Source: CAZFNQ01 sp964520375
GTDB lineage: Bacteria; Patescibacteriota; Saccharimonadia; Saccharimonadales; JANWIN01
Direction of reading: 5' to 3'
NCBI GenBank assembly: GCA_964520375.1
Contig: CAZFNQ010000003.1
Coordinates: 1 to 45,339, forward strand
DNA: 45,339 bases
Position numbers and translations under genes: made by a program
Part shown: positions 40,462-45,339 of the stretch, piece by piece
Numbering within the stretch: position 1 is the first letter of the stretch
Layout: every line of letters begins with the position of its first letter
The notes under the pieces: generated by a model
Databases searched by the model: none
What the model was told of the DNA's origin: nothing
What the model saw: the letters and a program-made list of their open reading frames with translations, nothing else

Positions 40462-41085
40462 ATGACTTCTCCAGAATTTGATCAGTCTGACCCCAATAAG
40501 CAGTTTTTTGATGCCAGTTATGAGGCTACTCAGTTACAGCTTGCAATTACCGAGAAAGCTATCGGAATTGATGCGTTATTAGCTGCTGCCGACGAGGAAG
40601 AGCTTGCGATAGAAACTTTAATTGGGTTATCAGAGGAAGAACTTACCCTATTTTTACTGCAACAGGAACAGTCTGGCATTATCCCTGAATATGTTGGCGT
40701 AGAAATTATCGCGGTCCAAGTTTCACTGATGATTGGAGAGAGGGTGGAAGCTCCTCATGGTTATGACTTTTTAAGTGTTGGTGCCGGAGAATTGTGGCTT
40801 AATAAAACCACTGATTTAGGTGATCACATATCAAGGAGTAAGGATATTGTGATTATAGGTAATGGGCAAAATACTGATCTTACACAAAAGAATAATCTTA
40901 TGGACAATAGCCTAAGCTTTAAACCTTTATCAGTAGAATCAGTTGAGCCTGAGATATCCCTAGATGAAGCCAATAGTTATCTTATGTCTTACTTGAAGGC
41001 TGCAAAAGAACTTTTAGCATCAGATCCAGATGAACTTAAAAGAATGATTGAATCAAGAATTGAATCTCAAGGTAAAATTATTTAG
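40462..41085 (+). CDS. Acidic hypothetical protein downstream of the Fur gene
   Basis: A 207-residue, strongly acidic soluble protein that I do not recognise. The N-terminal half is helical and Glu/Leu-rich (A-A-A-D-E-E-E-L-A-I-E-T). The middle has V-G-V-E-I-I-A-V-Q-V-S-L and G-Y-D-F-L-S-V-G-A-G-E-L-W-L, and the C-terminus is a helical, charged tail. Codon usage looks more A/T-rich than the flanking housekeeping genes. Own -10 element upstream. It stands alone before a convergent terminator. Confidence 0.6.
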   Translation: MTSPEFDQSDPNKQFFDASYEATQLQLAITEKAIGIDALLAAADEEELAIETLIGLSEEELTLFLLQQEQSGIIPEYVGVEIIAVQVSLMIGERVEAPHGYDFLSVGAGELWLNKTTDLGDHISRSKDIVIIGNGQNTDLTQKNNLMDNSLSFKPLSVESVEPEISLDEANSYLMSYLKAAKELLASDPDELKRMIESRIESQGKII

Positions 41086-41135
41086 CTTATTGTCCTCGTT
41101 TAAGGGATTTTCTTTCAAATCAAGCTACATAAAAG

Positions 41136-41158
41136 GAGCCCCGGACAAACCGGAGCTC
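41136..41158 (-). terminator. Rho-independent terminator of the PAP2 gene
   Basis: A 9-bp stem (41136-41144 with 41150-41158, one mismatch) around a 5-nt ACAAA loop. On the minus strand it is followed by CTTTT. It lies just after the PAP2 stop. On the plus strand no U-tract follows, but four A's precede it. Confidence 0.65.
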
Positions 41159-41168
41159 AGTGGAAGCC

Positions 41169-41852
41169 TCACACTTCCGTACTTAGACTAGTCCAGCGCT
41201 TATGCTTTTTCAAGCGTTTTTTATGGGCTTTATTGGCAGTCCATAAGTGTTGCAGGCTAGCAATTAAAACCCCTAGCGCCACACCGCCAATTACATCCAG
41301 TGGAGCATGTACTCCTAGGTAAACTCGTGAGATAGCAACAGTAACAATCCAAGTTGGTACCAGCCAATAATACTTCTTTGGAAGATAAGGAAGAATGGTC
41401 AAAGCCAGCACCGTGGCCATTGCTGTATGACCCGATGGGAAACCATTACCAATTGCAAATGGTTCGCGCGGTGCGATAGTTTGAGGGTAAAAAAACTGCG
41501 GACGTGGCCTGCCCACAATATGTTTAAGATACTCTACGGCGATATAGGTTATTGCACCGTTTAAGAGTATTTTGTGAGCCAGTCCCTTTATGTGATTAGC
41601 TAGCGAAATAAGACACAGAATTAGCACCATCCAAGCGCTGCCCAGCTGAGTTATAGTTAAAAATATTGGCCTAAGACCAATTGGCAGGTTGTAAAATACC
41701 TTAAAAGTTGAGTACTCCCAGCCGGTAAAGGTCTGATTCGCGGCGATAGTGGCGGTTAGAGATAAAATTAACAAACTGCCCAACGATATTAGGGCATGGT
41801 TTTTAGGTCTTAAATGTCTGGCTTCTGCAGTTTTTTTGTGTTTTGAAACCAC
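41169..41852 (-). CDS. PAP2-family membrane phosphatase
   Basis: A 227-residue lipid-phosphatase-type protein with about six membrane helices. The three PAP2 signatures are present: K-H-I-V-G-R-P-R-P, P-S-G-H-T, and S-R-V-Y-L-G-V-H-A-P-L-D. The C-terminus is very basic (K-K-R-L-K-K-H-K-R). Undecaprenyl-pyrophosphate or phosphatidate phosphatase activity is likely. I start at GTG 41852, which has TATAAT 6 nt upstream. The longer frame begins at a TTG (41894) inside the mpg gene. Confidence 0.9.
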   Translation of the reverse strand: MVSKHKKTAEARHLRPKNHALISLGSLLILSLTATIAANQTFTGWEYSTFKVFYNLPIGLRPIFLTITQLGSAWMVLILCLISLANHIKGLAHKILLNGAITYIAVEYLKHIVGRPRPQFFYPQTIAPREPFAIGNGFPSGHTAMATVLALTILPYLPKKYYWLVPTWIVTVAISRVYLGVHAPLDVIGGVALGVLIASLQHLWTANKAHKKRLKKHKRWTSLSTEV

Positions 41853-41858
41853 GCTGCT

Positions 41859-41864
41859 ATTATA
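41859..41864 (-). promoter_or_regulatory. -10 box TATAAT of the PAP2 gene
   Basis: Perfect TATAAT on the minus strand, 6 nt before the GTG at 41852 and just beyond the mpg stop. It supports the shorter PAP2 start. Confidence 0.45.
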
Positions 41865-41877
41865 CGTTAAATACTGC

Positions 41878-42453
41878 TTATGGTTTAGATACAAACTCGT
41901 TGTCAGCCAAATAAAAACGCCAGGGTTGATTAACGGCCTGCTTAATTCCGATTCTGGTTGTCTGGATTATTTTGCCAGTATTTCTGCCAGGCTCTAAGCG
42001 CAAATTGCCACTGTTAAGTAAGTTGGCGCCATAGTCTTGTTTAGTAATACCCAACGCTTGGACTAATTTAGCTGGACCATTACATAATTCGCTGATATTT
42101 TCCCTGTTTCGTCTGTGCTTCATTAATTCAATTCCTTCAATTGGCTGTAGAGCCCGGATTAAAACCGCTTGACCGTCTCCTGCCTTGCCAGTGACTATGT
42201 TGAAGCAATAGTGCATCCCGTAAGTAAAATAAATGTAGGCGTGCCCTGGTGGGCCGAACATGATTTTGTTACGAACTGTCGGCCCCCTGAAAGTATGGCT
42301 AGCTGGATCTTGGCTCGTATAAGCTTCTGTTTCGACTATAATGCCACTAGTCAAACCTTCTGAAGTTTCGTGCGTTAGTTTGAATCCCAGAAGTCCTTGG
42401 GCAGCTCTGACTGCATTAGAAAGTAAATCATTTCTATTGGATCTGATCATCAT
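41878..42453 (-). CDS. 3-methyladenine DNA glycosylase (AAG/MPG type)
   Basis: A 191-residue alkyladenine glycosylase of the mammalian-type fold. The catalytic glutamate is in V-E-T-E-A-Y, followed by D-P-A-S-H-T-F-R-G-P-T-V-R-N, and the Y-I-Y-F-T-Y-G-M-H-Y-C-F-N-I-V segment. It removes alkylated purines in base excision repair. I start at ATG 42453; the frame from 42468 begins with TTG. A TATACT element lies about 14 nt upstream. Confidence 0.93.
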   Translation of the reverse strand: MMIRSNRNDLLSNAVRAAQGLLGFKLTHETSEGLTSGIIVETEAYTSQDPASHTFRGPTVRNKIMFGPPGHAYIYFTYGMHYCFNIVTGKAGDGQAVLIRALQPIEGIELMKHRRNRENISELCNGPAKLVQALGITKQDYGANLLNSGNLRLEPGRNTGKIIQTTRIGIKQAVNQPWRFYLADNEFVSKP

Positions 42454-42526
42454 AAATATCTTAGGCAAGTATACTCTTGCTATGTACTGTCGCCTGTCTT
42501 AACATATACGTAAGCAGCTTGAAATT

Positions 42527-43105
42527 ATGCAGCCAGAACCAAACCAGTCAAATAAAAACCCAACTGAGCAAGCATCAGCTTCTACATCACCGACACCGCC
42601 GGATTCTTCTACACCTACCATCGGCATAACGCCACAAGTTCAGGCACCGGCTCAACCACAACAGTTAAGCCAACCTATGGCTCCGCCGGTGTCTAGCAAT
42701 AAATCGACGGAAAAAGTTATTAGCCGTGTAAAGGGTTTAAAACTATATTTTATAATTGCTTTGATTGGTTTGTGGCTAATTCCAATATTTTTTTTGGCTA
42801 TGGCTATTTTTTCGACGAAAACCAATAATGCAGGTGGAGAAATGACTTCAAGTCTTGGGTTATTCTTTTTAACACCTGCTATTATGATTTTTACAGTCGT
42901 TTGGGTAATCATCTTCTTGAGTCATAATCCAAAAAGGGTTACTAGATTTCTGCTTGCCTTGTTAATCATTGGGATATTTAACCTAATATCAATACTGCCG
43001 AATCTAACAAAACACTTAGTTACAACCTTAGTTGGTATTTTCATTAGTTTGGCTTGGGAGTACTGGACATACAGTCTCTGGGTTAAAGTGCGTCAACTAG
43101 CATAG
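42527..43105 (+). CDS. Four-helix membrane protein with Pro/Gln-rich N-terminus
   Basis: A 192-residue protein. The first 60 residues are Pro/Ser/Thr/Gln-rich and disordered. Four hydrophobic helices follow (about 74-95, 108-128, 137-157, 162-180). No family recognised. It is divergent from mpg and convergent with the next small membrane gene. Confidence 0.6.
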   Translation: MQPEPNQSNKNPTEQASASTSPTPPDSSTPTIGITPQVQAPAQPQQLSQPMAPPVSSNKSTEKVISRVKGLKLYFIIALIGLWLIPIFFLAMAIFSTKTNNAGGEMTSSLGLFFLTPAIMIFTVVWVIIFLSHNPKRVTRFLLALLIIGIFNLISILPNLTKHLVTTLVGIFISLAWEYWTYSLWVKVRQLA

Positions 43106-43124
43106 AGACGCACACCATTAATGT

Positions 43125-43403
43125 CTATAGAAATCGGCCTGCTAAAAGCAGCAATAATACCAGCAGCCCTATAAGCCGGCGGAAGTAGTTGACACCTTTT
43201 GTTAATTCCAAAACAGCCCAAACTATTAATGACAACAGCGATACGTAGCTAAGCAGCTTTTGCGGCCAACCTAGAGGCAAAAACCAACCAGCTACCATGG
43301 TTATAAACCACGTTGCTAACCAAATATTAGGACTTTGCCAAACAATTACTTTGCCTTGAACGTCTTCCCAGAATTTTTGGCTGAAGTTTCGACTTGAGTT
43401 CAT
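43125..43403 (-). CDS. Small hypothetical membrane protein
   Basis: A 92-residue protein with about three hydrophobic helices (about 27-45, 48-65, 73-90). A TACAAT element lies 12 nt before the ATG and there is no Shine-Dalgarno site. No family recognised. Confidence 0.55.
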   Translation of the reverse strand: MNSSRNFSQKFWEDVQGKVIVWQSPNIWLATWFITMVAGWFLPLGWPQKLLSYVSLLSLIVWAVLELTKGVNYFRRLIGLLVLLLLLAGRFL

Positions 43404-43485
43404 AATGCTTTGTCTATTGTACGTGGCTTAGGCAACAATGCCAGTTACTAATACCTATAAACAAGATATAACTGAGGCTAAGCGA

Positions 43486-44133
43486 TTACAACAAGACATT
43501 CACAGCTCGGGCAGTTACCAACACGACAACTACAAGTGAGGTCATAGATTGCGAGGTCATTAGTAACTTGGCACGGTGTGTTAATGGCATGGAATCGGTT
43601 GGGCTAAAAGCTGAGGCGTTGGTGATTGATACGTATAAATAGTCAAAAAAGGCAGGCTGCCAATTGGTCTGTTTAGTGGCTTCCCTGCTGGCAGTCATTT
43701 GCGGAAATAAAAAATCACGTTTTTCTTGTTCGACATTATCGAGTTCCCAGTACCAAAGTCCAAACATAATAATGTTGGTTAGGTAAATAGTTACAGCCGA
43801 TACTAAAAGTTGATGGCCGCTAATTGTGCTGCCATTAAATAGCGCATCTAAAATTATGATAAGCGACCCCAGGTTTACGGCTGAAATAAGTGCGATTAGA
43901 GCTACCGCTAGGGTTCGGCGAACACGTAGACGAGCCGAGTGCTCACCCGGCTTAATGATTGCTAGCGCCAGTAGTAGCAGTACTTCAAAGCCAGCTATAG
44001 CATACTTAGGACCCAGAGCTAGGTCATTGCTAAGAGTAAGTTGTAAACCAATGGCAACTAACACCGCCGCTTGTACATGCCAGATGGGCTCGTTAAGGCG
44101 CAGATTTTTGTGATGCAGGTGCGCAAGTTTCAT
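43486..44133 (-). CDS. DUF1345-like membrane protein
   Basis: A 215-residue protein with about five or six hydrophobic helices. The C-terminal segment F-D-Y-L-Y-V-S-I-T-N-A-S-A-F-S-P-T-D and the following L-T-H-R-A-K-L-L-M-T-S-Q-S-M recall DUF1345, a family of predicted channel-like proteins. A TATACT element is 8 nt before the ATG. Function unknown. Confidence 0.7.
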   Translation of the reverse strand: MKLAHLHHKNLRLNEPIWHVQAAVLVAIGLQLTLSNDLALGPKYAIAGFEVLLLLALAIIKPGEHSARLRVRRTLAVALIALISAVNLGSLIIILDALFNGSTISGHQLLVSAVTIYLTNIIMFGLWYWELDNVEQEKRDFLFPQMTASREATKQTNWQPAFFDYLYVSITNASAFSPTDSMPLTHRAKLLMTSQSMTSLVVVVLVTARAVNVLL

Positions 44134-44141
44134 TGATTTTC

Positions 44142-44147
44142 AGTATA
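44142..44147 (-). promoter_or_regulatory. -10 box TATACT of the DUF1345-like gene
   Basis: TATACT on the minus strand, 8 nt before the ATG at 44133, with no Shine-Dalgarno site. It fits the leaderless pattern. Confidence 0.4.
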
Positions 44148-44176
44148 CACCACAGCTGGTCATTACAGATACAACT

Positions 44177-44185
44177 TGCTACAAT
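44177..44185 (+). promoter_or_regulatory. Extended -10 TGCTACAAT of tRNA-Gln
   Basis: TG-C-TACAAT on the plus strand. The expected start is about 9 nt before the mature tRNA end. It is the same nine bases as the uvrB promoter. Confidence 0.5.
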
Positions 44186-44200
44186 ACAGCCTGTTAATAA

Positions 44201-44274
44201 TGGGGAATGGCCAAGCGGTAAGGCACTGGGTTCTGGTCCCAGGATCGGGGGTTCGAATCCCTCTTCCCCAGCCA
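44201..44274 (+). tRNA. tRNA-Gln (anticodon CUG)
   Basis: A full cloverleaf of 74 nt including the encoded CCA. The acceptor stem pairs 44201-44207 with 44264-44270, the D arm is GCC/GGC, and the anticodon stem is CTGGG/CCCAG around the loop TTCTGGT. The anticodon CTG reads CAG. The T arm contains TTCGAAT, the discriminator is G and CCA is encoded. The first pair is U1-A72, a feature of glutamine tRNAs and a known recognition element for GatCAB. Confidence 0.95.
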
Positions 44275-44334
44275 AAGCAAAGTAGAGCAATATTAGTCAG
44301 TAAAGTCTAGCTTTTAAGAATTCGGATGAAAAGT

Positions 44335-44352
44335 GAAGGTTTTTTAACCTTC
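44335..44352. other. Short hairpin between tRNA-Gln and the YCII gene
   Basis: GAAGGTT (44335-44341), TTTT loop, AACCTTC (44346-44352): a perfect 7-bp stem. No U-tract follows. It may be a weak terminator of the tRNA transcript or a leader element of the YCII gene. Confidence 0.4.
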
Positions 44353-44394
44353 TAGTGTAGCCAAATGGTCTATACTTAAACTGAAGGAGGGTTT

Positions 44395-44739
44395 ATGAAA
44401 AAGTTTTTAATTCTATACTTTTCGCCAACTTCAGCCGAAGAGCGAATCGGGCAGGCTGGCATGGACAAAATGAAAGCCAGCATGGCAGAGTGGATGGAGT
44501 GGAAGGATAGGCATGGTGACGCATTGGTTGATTTTGGGTCACCAGTGAAACCATCAAAGAAACTAGACAAAGGGGCTGTTGAGGAAGACCAGGGCTGGAC
44601 GACCGGCTATTCGCTAATTCAAGCCGAGGATTTGGACCAAGCGGTTGAAATCATGAAAGATCACCCTAATTTTAAAAACCCTGAAGGTCCTGGCATCGAA
44701 ATCTTGGAATATGTCTCCATGCCTGGTATGCCAGAGTGA
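44395..44739 (+). CDS. YCII-related domain protein
   Basis: A 114-residue dimeric alpha/beta-barrel (YCII) protein. It starts with K-K-F-L-I-L-Y-F, has the M-A-E-W-M-E-W helix, and ends in the D-L-D-Q-A-V-E-I-M-K-D-H-P motif followed by E-I-L-E-Y. YCII proteins are of unclear function; some are peroxide-related or sigma-factor-associated. A very strong AAGGAGG precedes the ATG, and TATACT at 44371-44376 may be the -10. Confidence 0.85.
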   Translation: MKKFLILYFSPTSAEERIGQAGMDKMKASMAEWMEWKDRHGDALVDFGSPVKPSKKLDKGAVEEDQGWTTGYSLIQAEDLDQAVEIMKDHPNFKNPEGPGIEILEYVSMPGMPE

Positions 44740-44851
44740 ACAAAGGCTGAAAACGTTCCTGACCGGCGTGCCCAGCCAAGAAGATTTCCTAAAGTGACTT
44801 TGATTCTTACTGTCGTGAACCTGATGGTATGTACTTAACGGCTTTATAGAC

Positions 44852-44857
44852 TATAAT
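44852..44857 (+). promoter_or_regulatory. -10 box TATAAT of the CSLREA gene
   Basis: Perfect TATAAT on the plus strand, 10 nt before the TTG start at 44868. No Shine-Dalgarno site; leaderless-type layout. Confidence 0.4.
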
Positions 44858-44867
44858 CATAACTATA

Positions 44868-45339
44868 TTGAGTAACAAACATCAAAAATCATTCATAGTT
44901 TCAAAACTGATATTAATTTTTGCCTTTGCTTTTCTAATGACATTTTTCTTTGGTGGCGATGCTCGTGCCGCCACGACTTTTACTGTGAACTCTACCACCG
45001 ATGCTGTTGATAACAATATTGGAAATGGGGTTTGCGAAACGGCCACTCCCAGTCAATGCACTTTGCGCGCTGCTGTCCAAGAAGCTAACGCGCTTGCCGG
45101 TACCGATACAATACTAATCCCGGCTGGTACATTCAGCCTTACAATAGCCGGCATATCTGAGAATGCGGCGGCCACCGGCGACCTGGACATCACATCAAAT
45201 ATTAACTTTTCCAAGACGGGTGCCGGCACAGTTACGATCAACAGTGCGTTTACCAACGAGCGCCTCTTCGATGCCCCAAGCGGTACACCAACCGTAAACA
45301 TGTCCGGGATCACCTTGAGCAATCCAAGTAGTAATCAAC
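44868..45339 (+). CDS. Secreted CSLREA-domain surface protein, partial (runs off the window)
   Basis: The open frame continues past the window end; 157 codons are visible. I start at TTG 44868, the first start codon after an in-frame stop at 44847; ATG 44937 is the alternative but would cut the signal peptide. The signal peptide has a long hydrophobic core and ends A-R-A. The mature part opens with F-T-V-N-S-T-T-D and has C-T-L-R-A-A-V-Q-E-A-N-A, the CSLREA-type motif, followed by repeating strand patterns of a right-handed beta-helix. Such proteins are usually long and cell-surface. Confidence 0.85.
   Translation, partial: MSNKHQKSFIVSKLILIFAFAFLMTFFFGGDARAATTFTVNSTTDAVDNNIGNGVCETATPSQCTLRAAVQEANALAGTDTILIPAGTFSLTIAGISENAAATGDLDITSNINFSKTGAGTVTINSAFTNERLFDAPSGTPTVNMSGITLSNPSSNQ

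Noticed and set aside
43438..43539. 33-codon plus-strand frame with an ATG and weak AGG upstream
   Set aside because: Its 3' half overlaps the conserved C-terminus of the DUF1345-like gene in antisense; too short to support.
44093..44290. Minus-strand frame with E-G-F-E-P-P
   Set aside because: It is the antisense of tRNA-Gln, a well-known false protein call.
45053..45322. Minus-strand 89-codon frame at the window end
   Set aside because: It is antisense to the CSLREA coding region, which has a signal peptide and recognisable motifs.
1..45339. Alternative genetic code (UGA as Gly)
   Set aside because: UGA ends several genes at family-normal lengths (LysM-like, gatA, pheS), so the standard code holds.
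1..45339. CRISPR array, prophage, insertion sequence or toxin-antitoxin locus
   Set aside because: No regularly spaced repeats, integrase, transposase, cas or recognisable toxin gene was seen.

Overview
The window is a gene-dense, mostly minus-strand piece of a small bacterial chromosome. UGA acts as an ordinary stop (for example at 726-728), so the standard bacterial code applies. The gene set suggests a Patescibacteria (CPR) member, perhaps close to Saccharibacteria: the GatCAB route to Gln-tRNA, a streamlined glycolysis/pentose-phosphate operon without biosynthetic pathways around it, isolated PurF-like and PyrD enzymes, many small single-copy membrane proteins, a lone VKOR, PAP2, and a CSLREA-type surface protein. 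That placement is inference from gene content, not a phylogeny.

Layout: 0.1-1.8 kb, two cell-envelope proteins (LysM-like, CAP/SCP). 1.8-6 kb, dnaE plus an unknown downstream gene. 6-10.3 kb, a gatC-gatA-(membrane protein)-gatB operon ending in two small membrane genes. 10.4-12.7 kb, a small unknown gene convergent with uvrB. 12.8-20.7 kb, a long minus-strand run gap-rpiB-rpe-tktN-tktC-fba, followed by a PfkB kinase, an unknown 418-residue protein and a SLOG/LOG-fold protein. 20.8-24.2 kb, pyrophosphatase and a redox group (FNR-like flavoprotein, TrxB, glutaredoxin-like protein) plus FKBP. 24.2-30.1 kb, pheS-pheT, an ABC exporter and a Nudix hydrolase. 30.2-33.7 kb on the plus strand, a PurF homologue, YajQ and two tandem secreted paralogues with duplicated promoters. 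33.7-35.2 kb, pyrD between two direct repeats made of the 3' end of its neighbour. 35.3-39.1 kb, a GH63-like glycosidase, an unknown gene, VKOR and RmuC. 39.1-41.1 kb, a divergent ZIP transporter/Fur pair and an unknown acidic protein. 41.2-44.1 kb, PAP2, 3-methyladenine glycosylase and three membrane proteins. 44.2-45.3 kb, tRNA-Gln(CUG), a YCII protein and the start of a large surface protein cut by the window end.

No stretch longer than 300 bases is without a gene. I saw no insertion sequence, prophage, CRISPR array, rRNA or origin.

How the genes work together: the carbon operon encodes interconversion of pentose phosphates, triose/hexose phosphates and 1,3-bisphosphoglycerate. GatCAB and tRNA-Gln form one translation route. 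PheST charges tRNA-Phe. The TrxB/Grx/VKOR/FKBP proteins point to thiol and envelope-protein folding. A recurring regulatory feature is a TATAAT-like box 6-12 nt upstream of start codons that lack a Shine-Dalgarno sequence, suggesting frequent leaderless transcription, beside other genes with clear GGAGG-type sites.
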